Positions 50,059-59,983 of a stretch of 64,000 bases of DNA are shown here, piece by piece. The DNA lies in NCBI RefSeq assembly GCF_020103695.1, contig NZ_JAHXBF010000005.1:372001-436000 (forward strand), given 5' to 3'. This DNA is from Hyalangium versicolor (GTDB taxonomy: Bacteria; Myxococcota; Myxococcia; Myxococcales; Myxococcaceae). The notes below the pieces were generated by a model. That model had not been told where the DNA came from. It searched no databases and saw only the letters and a program-made list of their open reading frames with translations. Each line of letters begins with the position of its first letter. Positions within the stretch are counted from its first letter, which is position 1. Made by a program: the position numbers and the translations under genes.

Positions 50059-52258
50059 GGCCTTCCAGAGAGAAGGTCGGCCACCGTGGATCGACTGTCA
50101 GGATCTCATACCCCTGGTCGCTGACCACCACCGTGTCCTCGATCTTCGCCCCCGGCAGTGACGGGTTCCAGGCCATGGCATTGCTCGGCTGGATGATCAC
50201 TCGCGAGCCCGGCACCGCTACGTCGTCTCGCGAGAGGTAGCCGCAGGAGCCTCCCTGATGGTGGAAGGCTTCAGCCCCCGGATGGCCACTCGCTTTGTAC
50301 GCCTCGACCATCGCGGCGTAGACCTCTCCGAGCGACGTCCCTGGTCTCGAAGCCCGGAATGCCGCGGCTTCCACCCGGGCCACGTCCGTCACGAACTTGC
50401 GCTCCTCCGCCGTGGGCTCGCGGAAGTACACGAACCGGGTGAGGTTGGCGAAAAGGCCATGCCGACGCGCGCAGAAGACCAGCATCGCCCGCGCTCCCAG
50501 CCGCTCCCCACTCGCCGTGGCATGCCGATGCAGGGGGAGCCGGCGCTCCTCTCCCACCAATGTCAGCGCGGGGTGGATTCCTCGCGCCCACAGCGCCTCG
50601 GCTCCTGCTCCCGCGAGCTGCCAGCCCGTCCACTCCGGCTTCGCCGCCAGCAGGACCTCGGTCATCGCCTCCGCCGCATCGCGCCCGAGCGCCCGGTACC
50701 GCTCCAACTCCTCGGGAAGCAGCGCGTGTCTTGCGTCCACCAGCTCGGCGGGCAACGGCACCTCCTTGCCCGACGGCCGATCTGAGGCCACCGGCCTCCC
50801 TCCCCGCTTCGACTCGATGAAGCTCTCGCGCTGGTCGCGCGCGGTCCAGGGACTGGACCACACCGGAAGGCCACGCGGCACTTCCTCCTCTTCCAGTCGC
50901 GCCGCTTCGATGGCGTCCGTCAGCACCCAGGCTCCCTCACGGGTGATGAGCACCTCCGCCACGCCAACATCAGTCGTGAGCAGCACCACATTCGAACCGC
51001 CGCAGGTCGCCCACGCGAACCAATCCACACCTCGCAGGCGGACCGCCCCCAACTGGTGCTTCTCCAAGATGGCCCTCACGCGGGCCAGCTTCAATTCCAA
51101 CTCTTTCACTGCTCCCTCCTGTCGCTTCTGGGGAACTCCCGCCCCAGAGCCTCCACCCCCACCTTGTGCACGAAGCCTCTCACGCAGCCTGGAGACCACG
51201 AACTCCATATCCTCAGGCGCCTTCACGGGCTCGAACCTCGACGTCTTCGGATCCTTCCTCGGGGTCTCGATGAAGGCCACGGGAAGCAGCGGACGGCCAT
51301 CCTCCTTCACCAGCGTGCTGGCCTCTCCCGTCACCTGCTCGAGCTGCAGGACTTCCTGGCCCTCCACCTTCTTGCGGGCCACTCGATAGGGAACCTGGAT
51401 GTCATTCTCCAGGAGTGCCTCCAGATCAAAGGTGATGTCGTTGGTCGAGATGAGCGCGTGCTTGGTCGAGTCGACATGCTCGATGAGCTGGAAGTGCTCT
51501 CCGATTCGGACGGGCGCCGCTCCCGTATCCAGTGCCCCGGTGGGGCTGGTGCGAGAGGTCACCTCGACCGTCATCGCCTTCCCCAGCTTCACGTGGAGCC
51601 CGACGATCAGCGGATCGAGCGTGGCCCCCATGTTGTCCACGTTGGAGAAGAACACCTGGCGGACACCTCGTTGACGAAGCTCGGCTGCGGTGCCGCTCTC
51701 ACGAAGCGCCCGGAAGAAGTCTCCATGGCCCGAGGGTGCGAGCGAAGGTTTGCCATCGGCTCCCCGGAACAACTCCCAGTTCGGTGTCAGCCGCGGCAGC
51801 ATCCGCTGCCGGAACAGGAGGATGTCTCGGCCGAGCCCCCGCTGCGAGACATAGGCCTCGATTCCCTCGTGCGTCAGGGGAGACGTCATCAGCGCCACGG
51901 GCACGGAGGCGCCATAGCGCTGCCCGACCTGACGGATGTTCTCCAGGCGCAGGTCCAGGAAGGTACGTCCATCGAGCAGCGGAACCAGTGCCTTGACGCC
52001 TCCGCCAAAGCGCGTCGCCGCGCCTCCTACCACGATGGCGACGGCCACCTCTCCCCGCCGCAAGGCTTCCTCTCCCAGTCGCAGACACTCTTGATGCAGC
52101 GGTGTCCCCGACTGGGGCATGGGATGGAGATCGGAGGCAGCCAGAGGCTGAGGCTCCGGGGCCGCCGCGGCAGGAGCCTTGCGCTGGCTCTCCTGCTGAA
52201 GCCGGGTCACCAGTTGCTGGAACTGCGCCGCATCAACTCCTTCGGGCATGTCGGTCAT
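50030..52258 (-). CDS. UDP-sugar pyrophosphorylase fused to a degenerate M24 peptidase fold
   Basis: A 742-residue two-domain protein. Residues about 55-355 are a UDPGP nucleotidyltransferase: [21 protein letters not shown] (75-94), [11 protein letters not shown] (175-185), [14 protein letters not shown] (204-216) and the later [18 protein letters not shown] Gln/Gly-rich hinge (365-374) joins it to an M24 (pita-bread) domain with a creatinase-like lead (387-480) and core (515-730). In the core the His (666/667) and a Glu (707, KIEDT) are present, but the two Asp ligands expected near 596-608 are missing ([13 protein letters not shown]), so it is probably not a metallo-peptidase. The usual role of each half is known; the fused role is not. 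Start ATG 52258. Confidence 0.83.
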   Translation of the reverse strand: MTDMPEGVDAAQFQQLVTRLQQESQRKAPAAAAPEPQPLAASDLHPMPQSGTPLHQECLRLGEEALRRGEVAVAIVVGGAATRFGGGVKALVPLLDGRTFLDLRLENIRQVGQRYGASVPVALMTSPLTHEGIEAYVSQRGLGRDILLFRQRMLPRLTPNWELFRGADGKPSLAPSGHGDFFRALRESGTAAELRQRGVRQVFFSNVDNMGATLDPLIVGLHVKLGKAMTVEVTSRTSPTGALDTGAAPVRIGEHFQLIEHVDSTKHALISTNDITFDLEALLENDIQVPYRVARKKVEGQEVLQLEQVTGEASTLVKEDGRPLLPVAFIETPRKDPKTSRFEPVKAPEDMEFVVSRLRERLRAQGGGGGSGAGVPQKRQEGAVKELELKLARVRAILEKHQLGAVRLRGVDWFAWATCGGSNVVLLTTDVGVAEVLITREGAWVLTDAIEAARLEEEEVPRGLPVWSSPWTARDQRESFIESKRGGRPVASDRPSGKEVPLPAELVDARHALLPEELERYRALGRDAAEAMTEVLLAAKPEWTGWQLAGAGAEALWARGIHPALTLVGEERRLPLHRHATASGERLGARAMLVFCARRHGLFANLTRFVYFREPTAEERKFVTDVARVEAAAFRASRPGTSLGEVYAAMVEAYKASGHPGAEAFHHQGGSCGYLSRDDVAVPGSRVIIQPSNAMAWNPSLPGAKIEDTVVVSDQGYEILTVDPRWPTFSLEGRARPDLLVR

Positions 52259-52444
52259 GAGCGCGCGCCTACTTAGCCCCGACCCGTGACCGCATCAATC
52301 TCCGGGAACAAGCCCCTACGCCAGAGTCATGGGGGTGTTGGCTATGCGCCGGTTATCCGGGCCTGGCGAGCCGCCCTCGGGAGGAACGGCGGGGGCACAA
52401 TGCCCGTAGTAGGCGGGCCTCTCCAGCCGGGTTACCTTTCCCTC

Positions 52445-53995
52445 ATGCCCCGTTGGTTCAACACCGCAGGCCCCTGCAACCCGGCCGATCACTACATGAT
52501 CCCGGCCCTGCGGCGCCTGCCCGAGGTGCACTCCCTCATCGATCAAAAGGGGTATTTCGTCCTTCATGCGCCCCGGCAGGTGGGCAAGACGACCGCGCTG
52601 CGGACACTCGCTCAGGAACTCACCCGGGAAGGACGATTTGTCGCTGCCCTCGTCTCCATGGAGGTTGGCGCGGCCTTCACACAGGATGTAGGTGCGGCGG
52701 AAGCGGCGATTCTCGCCATGTGGCGAGGCTCGCTCGAAGCACAGCTGCCGCCTGGGTTGTCTCCCCCGCCCTTTCCAGATTCCGCTCCCGGCAGCCGTAT
52801 CGGTGCCGCGCTCACGGCCTGGGCCAGAGCCTCATCGAAGCCCTTGGTCGTCTTCCTGGATGAGATGGATGCACTCCAGGATGAGGTGCTGATCTCCGTG
52901 CTCCGCCAGCTCCGCGCGGGGTACCCGGACCGTCCCAGCCATTTTCCTTCCTCCCTGGCCCTCATCGGGCTGCGAGACGTCCGCGACTACAGGGTGGCCT
53001 CGAGCGGAGGCTCCACGCTGGGCACCGCCAGCCCCTTCAACATCAAGGTCGAGTCGCTCACCCTGCGCAACTTCACCCGTGACGAAGTGGCAGAGCTCTA
53101 TCAGCAGCACACCGCCGACACAGGCCAGCGCTTCCTGCCCGAAGCTGTCGACAGGGCCTTCTATTGGACGCAAGGCCAGCCCTGGCTGGTCAACGCCTTG
53201 GGCCGGCAGATGGTGCAAACCCTGGTACCGAATCGCACCGAGCCCATCACCTCGCAGCACGTGGACGCCGCGAAGGAGATCCTTCTCCGCCGCCAGGACA
53301 CCCACCTGGACAGCCTCGCCGAGCGCCTTCGGGAACCTCGCGTGCGGCACATCCTTGAGCCCATGCTCGCGGGACGTGCTCTGGACGACGTACCCGCGGA
53401 TGATCTGCGCTTCGTGCAGGATCTGGGGCTGGTCCGTCTTGCGCCCACGGGCGGCCTCGAGGTCGCCAATCCGCTCTATCGCGAGATCATTCCTCGAGTG
53501 CTGGCCAACACCGCGTTTGCCTCACTTCCTCCACAAAATGTCACATGGCTACGCGCCGATGGCCGCCTGGCCATGGATCGTCTCATGGAGGCGTTCCTCG
53601 CCTTCTGGCGCCAGCATGGCCAGCCGCTGCTTGGCACCGCGCCCTACCACGAGATTGCACCCCATCTGGTGCTGATGGCCTTCCTGCATCGGGTCGCCAA
53701 TGGAGGAGGAACCGTCGAGCGTGAGTACGCGATCGGCACAGGTCGCATGGATCTGTGCTTGCGCCACGGCCCGGACATCCTGGCCCTGGAACTCAAGGTC
53801 TGGCGCGACGGAGAGAAGGATCCTCTCCATGAAGGACTGTCTCAGGTCGACACCTATCTTGCTGGCTTGGACCTCGACAGCGGCTGGCTCGTCATCTTCG
53901 ACCGCAGAAGCAACCAGCCTCCCATCTCCGAACGGACACACGCCACGTCCGCCACGACGCCCACCGGCCGCAGTGTCACGGTCGTGAGGGCCTGA
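52445..53995 (+). CDS. AAA ATPase with C-terminal PD-(D/E)XK-like domain
   Basis: A 516-residue protein. The P-loop ATPase (about 25-260) has Walker A HAPRQVGKTTA (Lys48) and Walker B VVFLDEMDAL. A winged-helix-like middle (about 270-370) follows. The end (about 400-510) has the outline of a PD-(D/E)XK nuclease: REYAIGTGRMDLCL then LALELKVW. The MPRWFNTAGPC opening is the usual start of this family of orphan AAA proteins. Such ATPase-nuclease proteins are suspected in defence or mobile functions, but no partner is here. ATG 52445 is chosen by that opening; upstream in-frame sequence is not protein-like. Convergent, six bases from the next gene. Confidence 0.82.
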   Translation: MPRWFNTAGPCNPADHYMIPALRRLPEVHSLIDQKGYFVLHAPRQVGKTTALRTLAQELTREGRFVAALVSMEVGAAFTQDVGAAEAAILAMWRGSLEAQLPPGLSPPPFPDSAPGSRIGAALTAWARASSKPLVVFLDEMDALQDEVLISVLRQLRAGYPDRPSHFPSSLALIGLRDVRDYRVASSGGSTLGTASPFNIKVESLTLRNFTRDEVAELYQQHTADTGQRFLPEAVDRAFYWTQGQPWLVNALGRQMVQTLVPNRTEPITSQHVDAAKEILLRRQDTHLDSLAERLREPRVRHILEPMLAGRALDDVPADDLRFVQDLGLVRLAPTGGLEVANPLYREIIPRVLANTAFASLPPQNVTWLRADGRLAMDRLMEAFLAFWRQHGQPLLGTAPYHEIAPHLVLMAFLHRVANGGGTVEREYAIGTGRMDLCLRHGPDILALELKVWRDGEKDPLHEGLSQVDTYLAGLDLDSGWLVIFDRRSNQPPISERTHATSATTPTGRSVTVVRA

Positions 53996-54001
53996 GCCCC
54001 C

Positions 54002-54904
54002 TCACAAAGTCCGCGAGAGCACGAACGCCGCGGCCACCGAGAGCGCTCCTGCCGCCGAGAAGAAACCCCAGGCCCGGCGTGCCAGCTCGTGCCCCGTCCC
54101 CGTCCCTTCATTCCCAAGCACCAGCATGGCCGGACCGCCCTGCTTGCCTCGCAGCACGTAGGAGCCCGCCGCCGGTCCGCGCTGCAACTCGCCCACGACC
54201 AGGCACGGCTCGCCAATCTTCCCGATCCGCTCGTAGGACAGCACCTCTTCCACCGGCCGGCCCTGGACCAGCTCTCCAGCCTCCGGCTCCACGAGCCGCG
54301 GATCCGTCTGACACCGCAGGACTCGCACCGGCGCCAACATCGTGGAGGGCGAGTAGCTCACCGCCGCTTCCGTCTTCTCACCTCGCAGCGTGATGAGCAG
54401 CGAGTACGCTCGATCCTGGGACAACAACGACCCCTTGTTCCCCTGCGCAGCCGAGGTGCGCAACTCCGCGTCATAGAAGGCGCACACCACGCCTCCCGGA
54501 GAAGTCACCGGCTCACTCGCCCCAAGCCGCCCCTGGTACACCCCCCAACCGGGCTCCCGGCCTGCTCGCAGCTCCGCCACGGCTTCGTCCAGGCTTCGAG
54601 GCGCCGAGCCCTTCAGCGCGTCCGCGCGCAGCCGCGCCCGCGAGCCCAGCAGCGCCAGCCCCGCCGCCGAGCCCAGCAGCGCCAGCCCCGCGCCTCGGCC
54701 CAAGACATCCAGAGAAACCCGTAGCGACATGGGCACGTGATCCGTCACCAACGCCACGGACACAGCGGCCAACAACCCGAACCAGGCCAAGGGCCAACGT
54801 GGCATGAATGCCCGCGCGTCCTTGCGCCCGAAGGCAAACGCCACAATCACCAGCCCGCTCAAAGCCGCCGCGTACAGCGGCGCCAGCATCATCCTGACAT
54901 CCAT
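54002..54904 (-). CDS. Membrane protein with GIDE-like soluble domain
   Basis: A 300-residue protein with membrane helices near 8-25, 38-55 and 70-85, and a fourth at the C-terminus (281-297). The middle is a beta-rich domain (about 110-270) starting with VYQGRLGASEPVTSPGGVVCAFYDAELRT, similar in outline to the GIDE domain of MUL1-like proteins. In bacteria this domain's function is not known; the RING part of the eukaryotic protein is absent. A near-perfect 27-base tandem repeat near 54652-54705 encodes LALLGSAAGLALLGS within the third helix. ATG 54904. No operon partner is clear. Confidence 0.7.
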   Translation of the reverse strand: MDVRMMLAPLYAAALSGLVIVAFAFGRKDARAFMPRWPLAWFGLLAAVSVALVTDHVPMSLRVSLDVLGRGAGLALLGSAAGLALLGSRARLRADALKGSAPRSLDEAVAELRAGREPGWGVYQGRLGASEPVTSPGGVVCAFYDAELRTSAAQGNKGSLLSQDRAYSLLITLRGEKTEAAVSYSPSTMLAPVRVLRCQTDPRLVEPEAGELVQGRPVEEVLSYERIGKIGEPCLVVGELQRGPAAGSYVLRGKQGGPAMLVLGNEGTGTGHELARRAWGFFSAAGALSVAAAFVLSRTL

Positions 54905-55048
54905 CCCTTCCCCCGCGGCTGATGGAGCGCGGCCTCAGCCACACGCCACGCCCTTCGAGGGTGGGGATGCTGCAATCACCATGCAAGGCCACGCCGCCCC
55001 GGCGGAGTCGACCGTCGGCAGGTGGACCCTTCCGGAGCAGGCCTCCGT

Positions 55049-57205
55049 TCACTCCTGGGAGGTGCCGGCCACCTTCCGCTTCGGGCGCTCGGCCGAAATG
55101 CCCTTCACTGTCAGGTGGCTGAAGCTGCAGGACAGGTTGCGGCACCCGAGGGCCACCTTGCCCACGCGCCCCTCCAGCCCATGCAGCATCTTGTACGCGA
55201 AGCGCCTGTCGTTCACGTACGCCTCCGCCATCACGCCGTTCTTCTTCCGCGTGAGCTGCAGGCGCACCTTGAAAGGACCCTTCGTGGGCACCGGCATCTC
55301 GTCCGCCGTGAGGTTCTCCAGATCCTGGGAGCTGTTGCCCACCACCTCCTCGCCATCCTCCTGGATGTAGCGCCAGGACAGGCGCATGCCCACGTCCGGA
55401 ATGGCGAACGCCGATACCTGCAGATCCTTGATCCGGAACGTCAGCTCGCCGAAGTGCTGGGCATCCGGCTCGTCCACGTACTCGGGCCCCAGCTTCTTCA
55501 CGTCCATCTGCACCTCGGCCGTGAAGTCGTCGCTCAAGAAGTACCGGCGCGCCACGTACGTGCGCGGCAGGAAGCGCCCCTTCGGGCCGATCTCACTGCC
55601 CCCCTGGATCACCTTGAGCTTGCCGTCCTCCAGGCGCCAGGAGCCGGACCACGCATTGAGCTCCTCGTCGCCGGGGACGAACTCCACCGTCAGTTGCGAG
55701 AGCCCGTCGGGTTGAGTCGCCTCCACCATCTCGGAGGTGACCCGCAGCTCGCTGTCCGTGTTCGGCGGCCAGGGCTTCTTGCCGTGCTTCACCGCGATGC
55801 CCGACGTGCCGATCACCACGCCCTTGTCGCCGCCCACGTGCAGGTCCACCGGGCCGATGACGGCACGCACCACGTACGCCAGGACGATGAGCCCCCCCAC
55901 CACGGACAGCCCCGTCCGCACGTTGCGCCAGCCCCCGTGGAGCTTCTTCGCCACGGTGCGCGCCACGGAGTCCCGCGCGGGCTGCGTCCCCGGAGACGAA
56001 CCCACCGCGAGCGCCGGCCCGGACCCCGAGCCCAGCATCTCCTCGAGCGCCGTGCACACCTCGGAAGCCGTGGCGTAGCGGGCATCAGGCTCGTTCTCGA
56101 GCAACCGGGCCACCACCTCGTCCACGCGAGGATCCAGGCCGGGCACGCGCTCAGAGGGCATCCGGAACCGCCCCACGGGCAGCTCTCCGGTGAGCACCTC
56201 GTAGATGACCACGCCCAGCGAGAACAGATCGGCGCGCCCATCCACGCTCCGGGCATCCCGGCGCTGCTCCGGGGCCATGTAATTGAGCGTCCCCATGGCC
56301 ACCGCGGTGGCCGTCAGGTTCAGCCGCGAGTCCGGCTGCCGGATGCCTGCCAGCCCGAAGTCCGCCACCTTCGCGTGGCCCTTCGCATCCACCAGGATGT
56401 TCTCGGGCTTCAGATCGCGGTGGATGATGCCCTTCTCGTGCGCGTACTCGATGGCTCGCGCCACCTGGAGCAGGATCCGAAGGCCCTGCTGGGGAGTCAG
56501 CCGGTTCACTCCCACCATGTCGCGCAGGGAGCGGCCCTCCACGTACTCCATGGCGAAGTAGTAGTTATCCCCCGCCACCCCGCGATCGATGATCTGGATG
56601 ATGTTGGGGTGGCTGAGCGCCGCCAGCGCGGTGGCTTCCTTCTCGAAGCGGGTGACGAACTCGGGATCCTTCGCCAGCCGCGGCGGCAGCAGTTTCACCG
56701 CCACCGTGCGCGCCAGCGACTGCTGCCGGGCGAGCCACACCTCGCCCATGCCTCCCTGACCGAGAAGCTCGATCAGCTCGTAGCCCGGCAGCTCCACCTT
56801 GCCACGGGAGACGAGCGTCCCATTCTCTCCCACGCCGTTCTCCGGCTCCTCGGCCTGGGCGACCTGGGAGCCGCGCACCAGCGTGGCGGAAGACACGTCC
56901 AGTTCCACCATCAGCGGTTGGCTCGGAGGCAACACGCCGCCCCCGGGCATCGTCGGGATCGCCTCTTGCGGAGCCGGTACCACGCTGCTCGCGGCCATCG
57001 CCGCGCCGTTCCGCCCCGCGCCGCTCCCGATGGAGGAGGCCTGGACGGCGGGCATCTCACCGACCGTGGGCCGAGTCCCCACCGTGGAGGGCACGCTGCG
57101 ACGCACCTCGAAGCGGATCCCGCAGCGGCACAGCAGTCGCTGTCCGCTCACGTACACGCTGATGTCATGCGTGCGATGGCAGTTGGGGCAGGACTGGGTG
57201 ATCAT
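55049..57205 (-). CDS. Zinc-ribbon Ser/Thr protein kinase with extracytoplasmic beta domain
   Basis: A 718-residue kinase. Residues 1-30 hold a Cys4 zinc ribbon (CPNC...CRCG). A Pro/Ser linker leads to the Hanks-type kinase (142-405): Gly loop LGQGGMGEVW, Lys171 (AVKL), catalytic Asp264 (HRDLKPEN), Asp282 (ADFG), YMAPEQRR. A juxtamembrane stretch and one membrane helix (about 437-458) follow, then a C-terminal LamG/DUF1080-like beta-sandwich. It would sense an outside signal and phosphorylate cytoplasmic targets. The stop lies in an ATGA overlap with the cyclase gene, its likely partner. Start ATG 57205. Confidence 0.92.
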   Translation of the reverse strand: MITQSCPNCHRTHDISVYVSGQRLLCRCGIRFEVRRSVPSTVGTRPTVGEMPAVQASSIGSGAGRNGAAMAASSVVPAPQEAIPTMPGGGVLPPSQPLMVELDVSSATLVRGSQVAQAEEPENGVGENGTLVSRGKVELPGYELIELLGQGGMGEVWLARQQSLARTVAVKLLPPRLAKDPEFVTRFEKEATALAALSHPNIIQIIDRGVAGDNYYFAMEYVEGRSLRDMVGVNRLTPQQGLRILLQVARAIEYAHEKGIIHRDLKPENILVDAKGHAKVADFGLAGIRQPDSRLNLTATAVAMGTLNYMAPEQRRDARSVDGRADLFSLGVVIYEVLTGELPVGRFRMPSERVPGLDPRVDEVVARLLENEPDARYATASEVCTALEEMLGSGSGPALAVGSSPGTQPARDSVARTVAKKLHGGWRNVRTGLSVVGGLIVLAYVVRAVIGPVDLHVGGDKGVVIGTSGIAVKHGKKPWPPNTDSELRVTSEMVEATQPDGLSQLTVEFVPGDEELNAWSGSWRLEDGKLKVIQGGSEIGPKGRFLPRTYVARRYFLSDDFTAEVQMDVKKLGPEYVDEPDAQHFGELTFRIKDLQVSAFAIPDVGMRLSWRYIQEDGEEVVGNSSQDLENLTADEMPVPTKGPFKVRLQLTRKKNGVMAEAYVNDRRFAYKMLHGLEGRVGKVALGCRNLSCSFSHLTVKGISAERPKRKVAGTSQE

Positions 57206-58848
57206 GCATCCCGGACAACGGTGCGCTCCGAGCCTGTCACCCGGAACGTCTGGACACCCTTCTCCCGGCCCTTCACCTGCAAGACGGGGAGCTCATCCGC
57301 GAAGAACCCCGGCCCCGCCTTCTGCATCGTCGTCCCCGTGGCCAACACCTCGCCCCCCTTGGCCAGGCCGCACAAGCGGGACGCCGTGTTCACCGTATCG
57401 CCGATGGCGGTGAACTCATGGCGCTCCACGCTGCCCATGTAGCCCACGACCGCCTGGCCGGTGTTCACGCCGATGCCCACCTCGATGGGCTTGCGCCCCT
57501 GGGACTTGCGCTTCTCGTTCAGCTCGTCCACCGCGTCCATCATCTCCAGCGCCGCTTGCAGCGCGCGCGCCGGATCGTCCGGGTGCGACAGCGGCGGGCC
57601 CCACACGGCCATCACGCAGTCGCCGATGAACTTGTCCAGGTTGCCCTCGTGGCGGAACACCACGTTGGCCATGGCGGTGAAGAACTCGTTGAGCATCTCC
57701 ACCACCTCTTGCGGAGAGTCGTTCTCCGCCAGCGTGGTGAAGCCGCGGATGTCCGCGAACAGGCAGGTGACTTCCGCCAACCGGCTCTGCGCCAGGTCCT
57801 CGGTCTCGCCCTTGATCACCGCGTCCGCCACCGCCTTGGACAGGAAGCGGCTGAGCTCGGCGCGGGTGATGGCCTCGGCGCGGATCTGCTCGGCCAGCGC
57901 CGCGTTCTCCAGCGCGATGCCCGCCTGCGCGGCGATGCCCGTGAGGATCGTCAGATCGTTCTCGGAGAAGGCATTGATGCGCTGGCGGCTGTCCAGGAAC
58001 AGCACCGCCTTGATCGAGCCGTTCACCGTCAGCGGCACCGCCATGGCGGACCGGATGCCCTGCGCCACGATGCTCTCGGCCGCCGAGAAGCGCTCGTCGA
58101 TGATGGCGTCCGCGGTGAGCACCGCCTTGCCCGTCTCGACCACGCGGCGCAGCACCGTGTCCGACAGCATCACGTTCATCGGCTTGCCCTGCCGGTGGTG
58201 CACCGCCACCGGGTTGAACTCGCCGCCCGGCCCCATCGTCAGGATGACGCCGTTGTCCGCGGGCAGCAGTTGGAACGCCACGCGGATGATCTGATCGAAC
58301 AGCTCCTGCTGCGTGCCCGCCAGGCTCACCTGGCGGTGGAACTCGTAGGCGATGCGCAGCTTCTCGTAGTCGCGGCGCAGCGCCTCCATGTCACCCAGCT
58401 CGTCCGCCGGGCGGAAGTTCTGCGGCCCCTGGTCCATCTGCGCCAGGAACGCAGGCACCGAGCGCGGGTTGGCCACCACCGTCACACCCGCGGGCGCGGA
58501 CGGAACCGAGGGCGCATCCCCCGCGTGGAAGGTGAACTTGGAGCTGCCCAGCGAGATCTCGTCCCCGTCGCGCAGCCGCATCTCCTTCACCCGGCGCCCG
58601 TTGACGAAGGTGCCGTTGGAGGAGTTGAGGTCCTTCAGGATGAAGTCCCGTCCGGACTGCTCGATGATGGCGTGCTCCTTGGAGACCTCTCGGTCCACCA
58701 GCCGCAGCGTGTTGGCCGGGTGGCGGCCCAGCGACGTCTTCGGTCCGAGCGGAAACTCCCCGAGCGTGCCGTCCGCGAACATGCCCGTCAGGCGCGGCCC
58801 GCGCATCGTCTTCGGCGGAGCTGGGGAAGGAACGGAAGCTTGGGTCAC
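57202..58848 (-). CDS. FHA-GAF class III adenylate cyclase
   Basis: A 548-residue soluble cyclase. FHA domain (about 20-110) with the phosphothreonine-binding GRH, SKEHA and NSSNGT motifs; GAF domain (about 175-320); and a class III cyclase domain (about 355-530) with metal Asp366 (FADIRGF) and Asp410 (FIGD), adenine-specifying Lys406 and Asp484, and transition-state Asn487 and Arg491. This combination makes cAMP and is like the CyaA/CyaB-type cyclases of myxobacteria. The FHA suggests binding to a phosphorylated partner, plausibly the overlapping Ser/Thr kinase. GTG start with GAGG eight bases ahead. First gene of the pair. Confidence 0.93.
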   Translation of the reverse strand: MTQASVPSPAPPKTMRGPRLTGMFADGTLGEFPLGPKTSLGRHPANTLRLVDREVSKEHAIIEQSGRDFILKDLNSSNGTFVNGRRVKEMRLRDGDEISLGSSKFTFHAGDAPSVPSAPAGVTVVANPRSVPAFLAQMDQGPQNFRPADELGDMEALRRDYEKLRIAYEFHRQVSLAGTQQELFDQIIRVAFQLLPADNGVILTMGPGGEFNPVAVHHRQGKPMNVMLSDTVLRRVVETGKAVLTADAIIDERFSAAESIVAQGIRSAMAVPLTVNGSIKAVLFLDSRQRINAFSENDLTILTGIAAQAGIALENAALAEQIRAEAITRAELSRFLSKAVADAVIKGETEDLAQSRLAEVTCLFADIRGFTTLAENDSPQEVVEMLNEFFTAMANVVFRHEGNLDKFIGDCVMAVWGPPLSHPDDPARALQAALEMMDAVDELNEKRKSQGRKPIEVGIGVNTGQAVVGYMGSVERHEFTAIGDTVNTASRLCGLAKGGEVLATGTTMQKAGPGFFADELPVLQVKGREKGVQTFRVTGSERTVVRDA

Positions 58849-58970
58849 TCGACAGACCTCACCGGTGGGACACTAGCAGACGGACTCATTCCGGGGGAAC
58901 GGCTCTGGGTGGGACGCGACGCCTGGCAGCCGTCCATGGAATCCCCGGTTATCAGGGAGCACGTTCGGGT

Positions 58971-59891
58971 TCAATCTACCCGGGTTGAGTCGGCGCTCGG
59001 CCGCTGGGGAGCCGAGTTGCGGAAGGCGATTCCTACCGCCGGGTAGAAGGTGGCACCTCCCAGGTTGCGTGTCTCTCCGAAGAGCAGCGGCTTGCAGAAG
59101 GTGTAACCGCCAGTGATCTCGGCAAAGAGATGGACGTACTTGTAGCCCACGGACACGCCGAGGGTGGAGCCGACGAACTCGCTCTTCACCGTGGCCGGCA
59201 AGCTCGCGTCGAAGCCGGACACGTCCTTGCCCTGCTCGGCGTAGTTGACGAGCTTCTCGTCCAGGCTGGTGCGGCTGTAGACGTACTTGGGAGCGGCGTA
59301 CAGGCGGAGGATGTCGCCGAAGTCCGTGCTCATGTAGAGCGGCACCTCGATGTCGTAGCGCTTGAAGTCGTCCACCTTGACGATCTTCATCACGTCCAGC
59401 ACGGGGCTCTTGAAGGTGTGGCGTGAGCCCCCGAGCCCGATGGCCATGTCATAGGACGTGCGCCGGTTCTCCGGGACGTTCTCCCCGTCGCCGCCGTGCA
59501 GGAAGCGGAACTTGGTATCCAGCCGCAGGGAGATGCCGCTGTAGCGCAGACCCACGTCCAGGTTCTTCACCACACCCGCGCGAATCATCACCTCGTTGAC
59601 GATGCCCGGGGGCGCCACGGCCAGGGCCACACCCGAGGTGAGGAGACGCTGTTGGTCCTCCTCGGAGAGCTGGACGGACTCACCACTGTCCACGGCGTCC
59701 TTGATCTTCTTGCCCTCGTTGATGCCGAGATCGATCGCCTCGCCGATCTGCCCCACCGGGATGAAGGCACCGGCGCCGAGCGAGACCTGGAACTGGCCCG
59801 GGGCGAGCGGCTTCGCCGTCTGCAGGGTGGAGAGGTTGGAGGCACAGCCCGTCGCGAGAGCCAGGAGGAGCAGCGGGGGAAGGTATCTCAT
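58971..59891 (-). CDS. Outer-membrane beta-barrel lipoprotein
   Basis: A 306-residue lipoprotein (lipobox ATGC, Cys16). The mature sequence alternates short amphipathic strands and turns ending in aromatic residues (FQVSLGAGAFIPVG, LYAAPKYVYSR, VSVGYKYVHLFAEITGGYTF), the look of a small outer-membrane barrel. A polar segment with an acidic helix lies near 60-85. I do not recognise a named family. It is divergent from truD and downstream of no obvious operon. Confidence 0.75.
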   Translation of the reverse strand: MRYLPPLLLLALATGCASNLSTLQTAKPLAPGQFQVSLGAGAFIPVGQIGEAIDLGINEGKKIKDAVDSGESVQLSEEDQQRLLTSGVALAVAPPGIVNEVMIRAGVVKNLDVGLRYSGISLRLDTKFRFLHGGDGENVPENRRTSYDMAIGLGGSRHTFKSPVLDVMKIVKVDDFKRYDIEVPLYMSTDFGDILRLYAAPKYVYSRTSLDEKLVNYAEQGKDVSGFDASLPATVKSEFVGSTLGVSVGYKYVHLFAEITGGYTFCKPLLFGETRNLGGATFYPAVGIAFRNSAPQRPSADSTRVD

Positions 59892-59983
59892 GGCCCGGAG
59901 GTTATGTTCTTCCGGGCAGTGCTGTCAGGGCCCCCGCAATTCGCACCTTCAATCCGCGGGCCCACGCTGCTAAGGGGGCTCTC

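Noticed and set aside
54652..54705. 27-base tandem repeat as a possible mobile or CRISPR-like element
   Set aside because: Only two units, fully inside a membrane helix of a coding gene (LALLGS repeated); explained by local duplication.
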